Shown here in pieces: positions 35,419 to 44,873 of a DNA stretch of 50,188 nt. The stretch is from Lutibacter sp. HS1-25. Its GTDB lineage: Bacteria; Bacteroidota; Bacteroidia; Flavobacteriales; Flavobacteriaceae. The translations under genes and the position numbers were made by a program. How positions within the stretch are numbered: the stretch's first letter is position 1; each line of letters opens with the position of its first letter. The notes beneath the pieces were generated by a model. It made no database searches. It worked only from the letters and a program-made list of their open reading frames with translations, and was not told the origin of the DNA. The DNA lies in assembly GCF_004121075.1 (NCBI RefSeq), contig NZ_RHLN01000023.1, positions 1 through 50,188 on the forward strand, in the 5' to 3' direction.

Positions 35419-36852
35419 TTAAATCTTTTTTCCTAATAGCGTTGCAGAAGTACAGTTTTCAACAAAAACATTTACAAAATCACCTACTTTTTCATCACCT
35501 TTAGGAAATACAACAGTTACATTTTCTGAGTTTCTACCTTTCCAATGTTTGTCAGATTTTTTTGAAGAACCTTCAATTAAAACTTCAACAGTTTTTCCTA
35601 AAAACCTTTCCGTATTGTACAAGCTATATTTTTGTTGTAATTGAATAATTTCGTTTAAACGTCTTTTTTTAACTTCTAAAGGAACATCGTCTGGCATTTT
35701 TTTAGCAGCAGGAGTTCCAGGTCTTTCAGAATAAGCAAACATAAAACCAAAATCGTATTTTACATATTCAATTAGACTCAATGTTTCTTGGTGTTCTTCT
35801 TCTGTTTCACCACAAAAACCTGTAATAATATCTTGTGAAATAGAACAGCCAGGAAGAATTCTTTTAATATTGTCTACCAATTCTATATATTCTTCGCGCG
35901 TGTGTTGGCGGTTCATACGTTTTAAAACAGCAGTACTACCTGATTGTACAGGTAAATGAATGTATTTACAAATGTTTTCGTGTTTTGCCATGGTGTAAAT
36001 AACATCTAAACTCATGTCTTGAGGGTTTGATGTTGAAAAACGAAAACGAGTTTTAGGGAATTCTGTTGCCGCTAAATCTAACAATTGCGCAAAATCTACT
36101 GCAGTTGCTTGTGCAATTTCAGAAGCATTTTTAAAATCTTTTTTCAATCCGCCACCATACCATAAATAACTATCAACATTTTGACCTAACAAAGTTATTT
36201 CTTTGTAATTGTTATCTACAAGTTGTTTAATCTCTTCAAGTATACTTTTAGGTTCGCGGCTTCTTTCTCTTCCGCGGGTAAATGGCACCACGCAAAATGT
36301 ACACATATTATCGCATCCACGGGTAATAGATACAAATGCAGAAACGCCATTGCTATTTAAACGCACTGGCGATACGTCTCCGTAAGTTTCTTCTTTCGAT
36401 AAAATTACGTTTACAGCATCTCTTCCTTCGCTTACTTCTGCCAATAAATTTGGTAAATCTCTATAAGCATCTGGTCCAACTACCAAATCAACTATTTTTT
36501 CTTCTTCTAAAAATTTAGCTTTCAAGCGTTCGGCCATACAGCCTAAAACGCCTACTTTCATAGTTGGGTTTATTTTTTTTACAGCATTGTATTTTTCTAA
36601 ACGCTTGCGAATAGTTTGTTCTGCTTTTTCTCTAATTGAACAAGTATTAACCAAAACCAAATCGGCTTCTTCTAATAAATGTGTAGTGTTGTAACCTTGT
36701 TCAGACAGTATAGATGCTACAATTTCACTGTCATTTAAATTCATTGAGCAACCGTAACTTTCTATGTACAGTTTTTTATTGTTGCCTTCTATTTTAGTAG
36801 TTAAAAGTGCTTGTCCCTGATTTTTTTCGTCTATAACTTTCTCGCTCCCCAT
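35419..36852 (-). CDS. miaB: tRNA-2-methylthio-N6-dimethylallyladenosine synthase
   Basis: This radical-SAM enzyme adds a methylthio group to i6A37 of tRNAs reading UNN codons. The 477-residue product has the N-terminal UPF0004 domain with its three cluster cysteines (YGCSMN, NTCSIR, LGCMAE). The radical SAM motif RGCDNMCTFCVVPFTRGRER (CxxxCxxC) follows, with a C-terminal TRAM domain ending in NCTSATLLGKKI. It opens the miaB-activator-lptE-TPR-secG operon. Confidence 0.97.
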   Translation of the reverse strand: MGSEKVIDEKNQGQALLTTKIEGNNKKLYIESYGCSMNLNDSEIVASILSEQGYNTTHLLEEADLVLVNTCSIREKAEQTIRKRLEKYNAVKKINPTMKVGVLGCMAERLKAKFLEEEKIVDLVVGPDAYRDLPNLLAEVSEGRDAVNVILSKEETYGDVSPVRLNSNGVSAFVSITRGCDNMCTFCVVPFTRGRERSREPKSILEEIKQLVDNNYKEITLLGQNVDSYLWYGGGLKKDFKNASEIAQATAVDFAQLLDLAATEFPKTRFRFSTSNPQDMSLDVIYTMAKHENICKYIHLPVQSGSTAVLKRMNRQHTREEYIELVDNIKRILPGCSISQDIITGFCGETEEEHQETLSLIEYVKYDFGFMFAYSERPGTPAAKKMPDDVPLEVKKRRLNEIIQLQQKYSLYNTERFLGKTVEVLIEGSSKKSDKHWKGRNSENVTVVFPKGDEKVGDFVNVFVENCTSATLLGKKI

Positions 36853-36870
36853 TTTTTAATATTTGGATTG

Positions 36871-36905
36871 CAAATATATAACCAAATATTTAAAATTTAT
36901 GACAA
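36871..36905 (-). promoter_or_regulatory. Promoter of the miaB-secG operon
   Basis: On the minus strand TATATTTG followed by C (36878-36871) is a perfect -7 box. A TTG at 36905-36903 lies 24 nt upstream, slightly beyond the usual spacing. The miaB ATG is 18 nt downstream. Confidence 0.6.
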
Positions 36906-37335
36906 ATTGGCAGAATATTTTAATTGCCTCATAGGATGCTTTTATTTTATAAAAAATGATTTTAAAATTTAGAAATTAGGAATCGTGCAGTTTGATTTTT
37001 AATATTTAGAAATTATTTATTTATAGTAAAAAAGTGATTTTCAAGTTTGTTGCCAAATTGATACTATAATAAGGTATAGAAAAAATATTTTTATTAAGAT
37101 TTTTCTAAAATTATATTTATAATTAAAGAAGCCAAGTTAAATCATTTTATATGTTTAAAACAATGCAATTTAATTGTTAAGCGCATTTAATTTGAACAAA
37201 ATTTTATTGAAAATCAGTCGTTATTAAGTCCTTTTAATTTTATTTTTATGGCAAAAACCCAGTAAATACAAGGGGTTTGGTGTGTTATTTTTTTATTTGA
37301 AACTTATTTAAACTTTACATTTAAAAAAATCTATA
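36906..37335. other. Non-coding AT-rich stretch upstream of topA
   Basis: No open frame longer than about 20 codons, no tRNA and no strong hairpin was found here. The topA promoter lies at its right end. Confidence 0.5.
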
Positions 37336-37343
37336 TACTTTTG
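37336..37343 (+). promoter_or_regulatory. Promoter -7 box of topA
   Basis: TACTTTTG followed by C matches the consensus. The likely -33 part is TTTAC near 37314. The leader would be about 80 nt, longer than for most promoters in this window. Confidence 0.6.
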
Positions 37344-37429
37344 CAGTCAAAATTCTAAATAAAAGCTTTTCATATTAAAAGAAATGAAAATGAAATTATT
37401 TAAGGTTTTGTAAAAGTAATATTAAAATT

Positions 37430-39916
37430 ATGGCGAAAAATTTAGTAATAGTTGAGTCACCTGCTAAAGCAAAAACAATTGAAAAATTTTTAGGTAAAGA
37501 TTTTCAAGTTGAATCAAGTTTTGGGCACATAGCAGACTTACCTTCAAAAGAGATAGGAATTAATGTTGATGGTGATTTTATGCCAAATTACAAAGTGCCT
37601 TCAGATAAAAAGGCATTGGTAAAAAAATTAAAGGAATTATCTAGTAAAGCTGATACAGTTTGGTTAGCATCCGATGAGGATCGAGAGGGAGAAGCCATTT
37701 CTTGGCATTTATTTGAGCAGTTAAAGTTAAAGGAAGCAAATACCAAACGTATAGTTTTTCATGAAATTACTCAAAAAGCAATTTTAAAGGCTGTTGAAAA
37801 TCCACGTTCAATAGACTATAATTTAGTAAATGCACAGCAAGCACGAAGAGTTTTAGATAGATTGGTTGGTTACGAACTTTCACCTGTATTGTGGAGAAAA
37901 GTAAAAGGAGGCTTATCTGCTGGTAGAGTGCAATCTGTGGCAGTACGTTTAATAGTTGAAAGAGAACGTGAAATTCAAAACTTTGTGCCACAAGCGTCAT
38001 ATAAAGTTGTTGCTGAATTTTTAAGTGAAGAAGGAAAAAAGTTTAAAGCAAGCATTCCAAAAAACTTTGATACAAAAGAAGAAGCACAAGAATTTTTAAA
38101 GTCTTCATTAGGTGCTCAATTTAAGGTAGATGATTTACAAAAAAAACCTGCTAAAAAGTCTCCAGCAGCACCATTTACAACTTCAACATTACAACAAGAA
38201 GCTTCCCGTAAATTAGGTTTTCCGGTAGCAAAAACAATGATGGTTGCTCAGCGTTTATATGAAGCGGGGTTAATTACTTATATGAGAACAGATAGTGTAA
38301 ACCTGTCTGATGATGCCAAGGAAGATACGCAACAAGAAATTATAGCTTCTTATGGAAAGGAGTATAGTAAACCAAGAAATTACAATACAAAATCAAAAGG
38401 AGCGCAAGAAGCACACGAGGCAATTAGACCAACATCTATGAGTCAGCATACTATTTCGGTTGATTTTGATCAAAATAGATTGTACGATTTAATTTGGAAA
38501 CGTACCATTGCATCTCAAATGAGTAGTGCACAGGTAGAGCGTACCAATGTTCGAATTGTAAATAATAATAATGATAGCGTTTTTACTGCCAACGGTGAAA
38601 TGATCAAATTTGAAGGTTTCTTAAAAGTTTATTTAGAAGGAAACGACAATGATGAAGATGAAGAACAAGCAGGAATGTTGCCAAAATTAGCTGTAAATGA
38701 AATTTTAAAAAACAAATATATTACAGCAACCGAACGCTATACAAAAGGACCTTACCGTTTTACGGAAGCTTCATTGGTTAAAAGTTTGGAAGAATTAGGT
38801 ATAGGACGACCATCAACTTATGCACCAACAATTTCTACAATTCAAAAAAGAGAGTATGTGCAAAAAGGTACAATTGAAGGTGAAGATAGAAATTATACAG
38901 AGTTAAAATTAAAAGGTAAAGAAATTACTTCAAAAATCTTAACCGAAAAAGTAGGTTCTGATAAAGGAAAATTGGTTCCAACAGATATTGGAAATATTGT
39001 AAACGACTTTTTGGTTGAAAATTTCTCTAATATCTTAGACTTTGGTTTTACGGCTAAAGTAGAATCTGAATTTGATGATATTGCTGAAGGAAAGGAAGAT
39101 TGGATAAAAATGATTAAAGATTTTTATAAAAAATTTCATCCAAATGTTGAGCATGTAGCAGAAAATGCCGACCGAGCAAAAGGTGAACGTTTATTAGGTG
39201 TAGATCCTGAAAGTGGTAAAAATGTATACGCTCGTTTAGGTAGATTTGGAGCAATGGTTCAAATTGGTGAGGCAACTGATGAAGAAAAACCAAAATTTGC
39301 AAGTTTACAAGGTGATCAAAATTTAACAACCATTACTTATGAAGAAGCAATGGACTTGTTTAAACTTCCTAAAATAGTTGGAAATTACGAGAAAAATGAA
39401 GTAGAAGTGGCTGTTGGTCGTTTTGGACCTTATGTTAAATATGATGGCATGTATATTTCTATTCCAAAAGATGAAAATGCAATGGAAGTAGATTTAAAAA
39501 GAGCTATTGAATTAATTGAAGAGAAACGAAAAGCAGATGCGCCTATAGCATTTTATGAAGATATGCCTGTTCAAAAAGGTGTTGGACGTTTTGGGCCATT
39601 TTTAAAATGGAACAATATTTTTATCAACGTAAATAAAAAATACGATTTTGATAATTTATCTAAAGCAAATATTGAAGAATTGATTGAAGATAAAAAAAGA
39701 AAAGATATTGAAAAAGTAATTCATAATTGGGAAGAAGAAGGTATTAGAGTTGAAAAAGCTCGTTGGGGAAGGTCTGTTATTTTGAAAGGAAAAATGAAAA
39801 TTGAATTGGATAAAACCATAGACGCTTCGGCTTTAACGCTTAAAGAAGTGAATGAATATATTGAAAAAAACACACCAAAAAAGAAAACAACTAAACGTAA
39901 AACAACTAAAAAATAA
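37430..39916 (+). CDS. topA: DNA topoisomerase I (type IA), cysteine-free
   Basis: The enzyme relaxes negative supercoils by transient single-strand cleavage. The 828-residue product starts MAKNLVIVESPAKAKTIEKF (Toprim), with the acidic triad in LASDEDREGEAISWH. The catalytic Tyr284 is in GLITYMRTDS, and GIGRPSTYAPTI is present. In the C-terminal third there are Topo_C repeats (RLGRFGAMVQIG, GRFGPYVKYDGMYIS, GRFGPFLKWNNIFIN) instead of the Cys4 zinc ribbons of E. coli TopA. The protein contains no cysteine at all. It ends in a Lys/Thr-rich tail, likely for DNA binding. A formimidoylglutamase homologue follows after 48 nt. Confidence 0.97.
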   Translation: MAKNLVIVESPAKAKTIEKFLGKDFQVESSFGHIADLPSKEIGINVDGDFMPNYKVPSDKKALVKKLKELSSKADTVWLASDEDREGEAISWHLFEQLKLKEANTKRIVFHEITQKAILKAVENPRSIDYNLVNAQQARRVLDRLVGYELSPVLWRKVKGGLSAGRVQSVAVRLIVEREREIQNFVPQASYKVVAEFLSEEGKKFKASIPKNFDTKEEAQEFLKSSLGAQFKVDDLQKKPAKKSPAAPFTTSTLQQEASRKLGFPVAKTMMVAQRLYEAGLITYMRTDSVNLSDDAKEDTQQEIIASYGKEYSKPRNYNTKSKGAQEAHEAIRPTSMSQHTISVDFDQNRLYDLIWKRTIASQMSSAQVERTNVRIVNNNNDSVFTANGEMIKFEGFLKVYLEGNDNDEDEEQAGMLPKLAVNEILKNKYITATERYTKGPYRFTEASLVKSLEELGIGRPSTYAPTISTIQKREYVQKGTIEGEDRNYTELKLKGKEITSKILTEKVGSDKGKLVPTDIGNIVNDFLVENFSNILDFGFTAKVESEFDDIAEGKEDWIKMIKDFYKKFHPNVEHVAENADRAKGERLLGVDPESGKNVYARLGRFGAMVQIGEATDEEKPKFASLQGDQNLTTITYEEAMDLFKLPKIVGNYEKNEVEVAVGRFGPYVKYDGMYISIPKDENAMEVDLKRAIELIEEKRKADAPIAFYEDMPVQKGVGRFGPFLKWNNIFINVNKKYDFDNLSKANIEELIEDKKRKDIEKVIHNWEEEGIRVEKARWGRSVILKGKMKIELDKTIDASALTLKEVNEYIEKNTPKKKTTKRKTTKK

Positions 39917-39964
39917 AATTTTGGCTATATTGCAAGCTAAAATTGAAAAAAAGAAAATCCTAAA

Positions 39965-41125
39965 ATGAATTTTGAATACCTATTACCTGTTGACGACTCA
40001 TTGATAGCTCACGCTAAAATGCAGCCTAGCCATTGTTTTGGCCAACAAATTAAGATTCATTCACTAAAACATGGTTTCCCTGTTTTGGATACAATAAAAA
40101 TTGCAATTGTAGGTGTTCAAGAAAGTCGTGCAGCTATAGGAAATGAAGGTACAGGTGATAATATTGATGCTATAAGAGAAGAGTTGTACAAGTTGTTTCC
40201 AGGAAACTGGCCAATAAATGTTGCAGATTTAGGGACAATTCAGCAAGGAAATTCAATAGAAGATACCTATTTTGCGTTAAAAGAATTGTTGTCATATTTA
40301 CTAAAAAGAGGAATAATACCTGTTGTAATAGGTGGAGGACAAGATTTAACATATTCTAATTACAGAGCTTATGATGCACTTGAGCAAACTGTAAATCTTG
40401 TATCGGTTGATAGTAAATTTGATTTGGGAGCTATTGAAGATGATTTATCATCAAAATCTTATTTAAGTAAAATTGTGATGAATCAGCCAGCAAATTTGTT
40501 TAATTTTTGCAATATTGGCTATCAAACTTATTTTAATTCCCAAGAAGAAATAGAATTGTTGGACAGTTTGTTTTTTGAAGCATATAGGTTGGGCGAAATT
40601 TCAAATTCAATTCAAGTAGTAGAACCTATATTAAGAGATGCTGATATTGTAAGTGTAGATATGTCTTCAGTAAAAAACGCTGATGCTCCTGCCAATAAAC
40701 AAGGATCTCCAAATGGTTTTTCAGGTGCCGAAATTTGTGCAATTGCACGCTATGCGGGTATTAGCGATAAAGTTTCATCCTTCGGAATTTATGAATACAA
40801 TTCAATGTTTGATATAAAAAATCAAACAGCTCAACTAATATCACAAATGATTTGGTATTTTATTGAAGGTGTAAATTACAGAGCCAATGACTATCCGTTT
40901 GGGTTAAAAGATAATTACCAAAAATTCATAGTTCCAATAGACGATCAATTGTTGAATTTCCATAAAAGTAATAAAAGTGGAAGATGGTGGATGGAAATAG
41001 TTGTTAATGAAAATAATAAAAATAGTAGACATACGTTAATACCTTGTACATATCAAGATTATATTAGTGCTACAAATCAAGAAATTCCAGATAGGTGGTT
41101 TCGAACACTTAAAAAAATTGTGTAA
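39965..41125 (+). CDS. Formimidoylglutamase/arginase-family protein with degraded metal site
   Basis: The 386-residue product has the ureohydrolase fold signature but altered active-site motifs. The first motif, normally GGxH, reads GGGQD (Gln126). The second, normally DAHxD, reads DSKFD (Asp149, Lys151, Asp153). The third, normally SxDxDxxDP, reads SVDMSSVKNADAP (Asp232 kept, the second Asp replaced by Ser234). Three of six manganese ligands are therefore lost, and arginase or HutG activity is unlikely. There are no hut genes nearby. It lies between topA and gldKLMN on the same strand, 117 nt before gldK. A binding or structural role linked to gliding/type IX secretion is possible, but this is only inferred from position. 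Confidence 0.85.
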   Translation: MNFEYLLPVDDSLIAHAKMQPSHCFGQQIKIHSLKHGFPVLDTIKIAIVGVQESRAAIGNEGTGDNIDAIREELYKLFPGNWPINVADLGTIQQGNSIEDTYFALKELLSYLLKRGIIPVVIGGGQDLTYSNYRAYDALEQTVNLVSVDSKFDLGAIEDDLSSKSYLSKIVMNQPANLFNFCNIGYQTYFNSQEEIELLDSLFFEAYRLGEISNSIQVVEPILRDADIVSVDMSSVKNADAPANKQGSPNGFSGAEICAIARYAGISDKVSSFGIYEYNSMFDIKNQTAQLISQMIWYFIEGVNYRANDYPFGLKDNYQKFIVPIDDQLLNFHKSNKSGRWWMEIVVNENNKNSRHTLIPCTYQDYISATNQEIPDRWFRTLKKIV

Positions 41126-41187
41126 AAAAAAGTTTTAAAATACTAAAATTTGATTTTTATTGTTTTTAAAACAGTTTAAATTAAGTA

Positions 41188-41218
41188 TTGTTTTTTTAAA
41201 TAATTAGTAATAGGTTTG
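41188..41218 (+). promoter_or_regulatory. Promoter of gldKLMN
   Basis: TTG (41188-41190), a 20-nt spacer and TAGGTTTG (41211-41218, followed by C) match the Bacteroidota consensus completely. Transcription should begin near 41225, leaving a leader of about 20 nt. Confidence 0.8.
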
Positions 41219-41242
41219 CGTAAATAGATTAAGAAAGTTATT

Positions 41243-42595
41243 ATGAAGAAAATATCGTTGTATATTTTATTATCCTTATTAATATATAGCTGCGGTTCTA
41301 ATGATCAAGGAGAATTAGTCGGTGTAAATACAAAGAGTGAATGGCACTCAAAAAAACCACTAGGAATGGTTTTTATTCCAGGAGGTTCATTTACCATGGG
41401 AAGGCAGGATGAAGATGTTTCGGGAGCTTTAAATTCGCCAACTCGTACTGTAACAGTTCGTCCATTTTATATGGATGAAACAGAAATAACAAACTCAGAG
41501 TACAAGCAGTTTGTTTTTTGGGTACGTGATTCTATAGTTAGAACAAAGTTAGCAGAGCTTTCAGAATTAATGTCTGATGAAACAAATCCAATATTGGAAG
41601 ATTATCAATTTAAAAATATTGATACAGCCAATATGACTCCTTACGAAAAATACATGATGAATAATTATGGAAGTTTGGGAGATATTAACTCACCTTTACA
41701 AGGTAAATCTTTAAATTGGAGTGAAGAACTAATTTGGAATACAGCTGATTTTCCTGACGAATATTATTCTGAGGTAATGGACTCTATGTACGTATCTATT
41801 GAAAATAGTTTTGATGGAAAACGTATTATTGATACAAAAAAATTAGTGTTTAACTACACATGGTTTGACACCGAAGCGGCTGCTAGAGAAAAAGGAGAAA
41901 GAAAAGATTATATCAAAGCACAGCCTGTGCCTGTTTACCCAGATACCACTGTTTGGATTAAAGATTTCAACTATTCTTACAACGATCCAATGCATCAAGA
42001 TTATTTTTATCACCAAGCTTACGCAGATTATCCTGTTGTAGGTGTTAATTGGATGCAAGCAAAAGCTTTTTGTGGATGGAGAACTAAAACAAAAAACGAT
42101 TATTTAAAATCAAAGAAAAACGCTACAACGGTTCCTTATTTTAGACTTGCTACTGAAGCTGAGTGGGAATACGCCGCTCGTGGTGGTTTGGAATTTGCAA
42201 AATACCCTTGGGGTGGTCCATACACAACAAGCGATAGAGGTTGCTTTTTAGCAAACTTTAAGCCTGTAAGAGGTGATTATGCTGTTGATGGAGCACTTTA
42301 TACTATGGAAGCAAAATCATACAATCCTAATGATTATGGTCTGTATAATATGTCTGGAAATGTTTCAGAATGGACAAATACCTCATACAATGTTGCTTCT
42401 TATTACATTGGTTCAACAATGAATCCTAATGTTGAAATAAATAAGAATTATAAAAAAGTAATACGAGGAGGATCTTGGAAAGATGTAGCTTACTATTTAG
42501 AAGTAAGTACTAGAGATTACGAATATAGCGATTCTGCAAGAAGCTATATTGGATTTAGAACTGTTCAAGATTTCCTAGGTACTAATTTAAAATAA
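41243..42595 (+). CDS. gldK: Gliding motility/T9SS lipoprotein GldK
   Basis: GldK (PorK) is an outer-membrane lipoprotein that forms the periplasmic ring of the type IX secretion system with GldN. The 450-residue product has a lipoprotein signal (MKKISLYILLSLLIYSC, Cys17). It also carries a formylglycine-generating-enzyme (SUMF1-like) domain: GMVFIPGGSFTMG, ATEAEWEYAARGG, MSGNVSEWTNTSYN, and IRGGSWKDVAYY. The fold is used structurally here, not for sulfatase activation. It is the first gene of the operon. Confidence 0.97.
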   Translation: MKKISLYILLSLLIYSCGSNDQGELVGVNTKSEWHSKKPLGMVFIPGGSFTMGRQDEDVSGALNSPTRTVTVRPFYMDETEITNSEYKQFVFWVRDSIVRTKLAELSELMSDETNPILEDYQFKNIDTANMTPYEKYMMNNYGSLGDINSPLQGKSLNWSEELIWNTADFPDEYYSEVMDSMYVSIENSFDGKRIIDTKKLVFNYTWFDTEAAAREKGERKDYIKAQPVPVYPDTTVWIKDFNYSYNDPMHQDYFYHQAYADYPVVGVNWMQAKAFCGWRTKTKNDYLKSKKNATTVPYFRLATEAEWEYAARGGLEFAKYPWGGPYTTSDRGCFLANFKPVRGDYAVDGALYTMEAKSYNPNDYGLYNMSGNVSEWTNTSYNVASYYIGSTMNPNVEINKNYKKVIRGGSWKDVAYYLEVSTRDYEYSDSARSYIGFRTVQDFLGTNLK

Positions 42596-42635
42596 ATATA
42601 ACCCCTTAAACTAACTTAAAAAAACCTTAAAAATT

Positions 42636-43271
42636 ATGGCACAATCACTGAATAAGAAAAAATTTTTTAATTACGCATATGGTATAGGAGCCGCAGTTGT
42701 AATTGTTGGTGCATTATTTAAAATTCAACACTGGCCTTTTGGTAGTGAAATGTTAACAATTGGTATGGCTGTTGAAGCATTGGTTTTCTTTTTATCTGCT
42801 TTTGAATCTGTTGATGAAGATTTGGATTGGAGTTTGGTTTACCCAGAATTAGCAAAAGGTCAAGATAGAGATCAAGATAGAAAAGAAGCTAAAGAAGCTC
42901 AAGGTTTGTTATCAAAAAAATTAGATGCAATGTTAACTGAAGCTCAAATAGATGCTGATTTGATACAAAGCTTAGGAGAAAGTATTAAAAACTTTAAAGG
43001 TGCTGCTGATAATATGGCACCAGCAGTTAATTCTATTTCTGCTACAAATAAATATAGTGAGCAATTATCTTTGGCTGCAATACAAATGGAGTCATTAAAT
43101 AGCTTGTATAAATTACAACTTGAAAGCACAGGAAAACAAGCTGAGATTAACGAACAAGTTGTTGTAAATGCTCAAAAGTTAAAAGAACAAATGGAGTCTA
43201 TGACAAATAACTTGTCATCATTAAACAGTGTTTATGGTGGAATGTTATCTGCAATGTCAACGAAAAACTAA
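42636..43271 (+). CDS. gldL: T9SS motor protein GldL
   Basis: GldL is the inner-membrane stator-like part of the proton-driven motor that powers type IX secretion and gliding. The 211-residue product has two membrane spans near the N-terminus (about residues 13-31 and 39-57). Charged residues inside the membrane are Lys29 and His32 near the turn and Glu47 in the second span. Acidic and basic residues in these positions are known to be needed for motor function in the family. The rest is a helical cytoplasmic domain. It is 40 nt after gldK and 51 nt before gldM. Confidence 0.97.
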   Translation: MAQSLNKKKFFNYAYGIGAAVVIVGALFKIQHWPFGSEMLTIGMAVEALVFFLSAFESVDEDLDWSLVYPELAKGQDRDQDRKEAKEAQGLLSKKLDAMLTEAQIDADLIQSLGESIKNFKGAADNMAPAVNSISATNKYSEQLSLAAIQMESLNSLYKLQLESTGKQAEINEQVVVNAQKLKEQMESMTNNLSSLNSVYGGMLSAMSTKN

Positions 43272-43322
43272 AAATTAGTTTATTGTTTAAAACTAAATTA
43301 TTAACAAAAAAAACTAATTAAC

Positions 43323-44861
43323 ATGGCTGGAGGTAAATTATCACCAAGGCAGAAAATGATCAATTTAATGTACTTAGTTTTCATTGCAATGATTGCGATG
43401 CAAATGTCTAAGCAAGTATTATCTGCATTTGGGTACATGAATGAAAAATTAACTGACAATAATGAATTATTATCAAAAAGTAACCTTGCAAAATATAACA
43501 ATTTAAAAACTAAAGCGGCTGAACAACCTGATAAATATGCTGATAAATTTCTTCAAGTTGAAAAATTAAAAGATTTATCTGTTGACTTTACAACTTATTT
43601 AGATTCGCTTAAAGTAACTTTTTTAGAAGGAGTTGATGATGCTAAGGATTATGAATCAATGGACAAAACAAGTACTGTTGATGAATACTTTTTTATTGGA
43701 GACAAAATCACAAAAAATGGGCAATTGTTTTTAGATCATATTGCTACTTATAGAGATGGTTGTATTGGTATTATTGGAGCAAATAATCCATTAGCGCAAG
43801 GTGTTGCAAATAGATTTGATACATCAGTACAAAAAACTAGAGATGGTAAAGATCAACCTTGGTTGAAAAATAGATTTGAAGGATTTCCATTAATTTCAAC
43901 ATTAACTGCTTTAACATCTTTACAAACAGATATTAAAATTACAAATGCTGAGGTTTACAATGCAATTTTAGGAGGCCAGTTAGAAGAAGATGCTGGAATA
44001 TCTGGAAATACTTATAGAACAATTTTGATTCCTGAAAAATCAGCTTTTTTCCAAGGAGAAAACTTCAAAGGTAAAATTGTATTAGGAAGATATGATGCAA
44101 CATTAAAACCTTCAGAGGTAATTGTAAATGGAAATAAGGTTACTACTTTTAAAGATGGAGGTGTAGAGTTAAACTTCCCTGCAGGAGCTGTTGGAGAGAG
44201 AGATGTAAAAGGTAAATTTGTTTTTATCCAAGATGGAAAACCTGTTGAGATTCCAATTTCTAGCTCTTATGCCGTTATTCCTAAACCAAATAGTGCTGTA
44301 ATTTCAGCTGATAAAATGAATGTTGTTTATATGGGTGTTGACAATCCAATGACGATTTCAATTCCTGGAATTTCAGACGATAAAGTAAAAGCAACAGCTA
44401 ACGGATTAACTAAAATTGCAGGAGTTGGTAAATATGTTATGAAACCAACTTCGGGTAAAGAAGTTACGATCAATGTTTCTGGTGTGTTGCCTGATGGTCA
44501 AACAGTTACAAATTCTCAAGTTTTCAGAATTAAAGGTATACCTTCACCTAGTGGAACCATTAGAAAAGAAGCTGGATATGTTAAAATGCAAAAAACCAGT
44601 TTAGAAAAAGCTACTGTTGGTGCAGAATTAATGGATTTTGATTTTGACTTGTCTTTAAATACAATTGGATTTACAATTAAAGTACCAGGTCAATCTGCTG
44701 TGGTTGTTAATGGAGATAAAATGGATGATCAAGCTAAAAAAGCGATAGCAAAATCTAAAAGAGGTGATGTAATTACAATATTTGACATTAAATCTGCGTT
44801 AAAAGGAAACAGTACATATAAAATTAAACCAGCTGCTGCAGTTAGTATTGAAATTGAATAA
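43323..44861 (+). CDS. gldM: T9SS motor protein GldM
   Basis: GldM pairs with GldL in the inner membrane and reaches through the periplasm to the GldKN ring. The 512-residue product has one N-terminal membrane span (MINLMYLVFIAMIAMQMSKQ). It is preceded by Arg9 in LSPRQK, a residue known to matter in the GldLM motor. The rest is a long periplasmic region of four successive domains ending in VSIEIE. The length is normal. gldN follows after 12 nt. Confidence 0.97.
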   Translation: MAGGKLSPRQKMINLMYLVFIAMIAMQMSKQVLSAFGYMNEKLTDNNELLSKSNLAKYNNLKTKAAEQPDKYADKFLQVEKLKDLSVDFTTYLDSLKVTFLEGVDDAKDYESMDKTSTVDEYFFIGDKITKNGQLFLDHIATYRDGCIGIIGANNPLAQGVANRFDTSVQKTRDGKDQPWLKNRFEGFPLISTLTALTSLQTDIKITNAEVYNAILGGQLEEDAGISGNTYRTILIPEKSAFFQGENFKGKIVLGRYDATLKPSEVIVNGNKVTTFKDGGVELNFPAGAVGERDVKGKFVFIQDGKPVEIPISSSYAVIPKPNSAVISADKMNVVYMGVDNPMTISIPGISDDKVKATANGLTKIAGVGKYVMKPTSGKEVTINVSGVLPDGQTVTNSQVFRIKGIPSPSGTIRKEAGYVKMQKTSLEKATVGAELMDFDFDLSLNTIGFTIKVPGQSAVVVNGDKMDDQAKKAIAKSKRGDVITIFDIKSALKGNSTYKIKPAAAVSIEIE

Positions 44862-44873
44862 TTAGAAATTTAT

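Noticed and set aside
36899..36934. A possible 11-codon leader peptide (MTNWQNILIAS)
   Set aside because: It is too short to judge, lies far from topA and has no associated promoter or attenuator hairpin.
37344..37429. A possible riboswitch in the topA leader
   Set aside because: The roughly 80-nt leader is AT-rich with no conserved-looking stems or known aptamer core.
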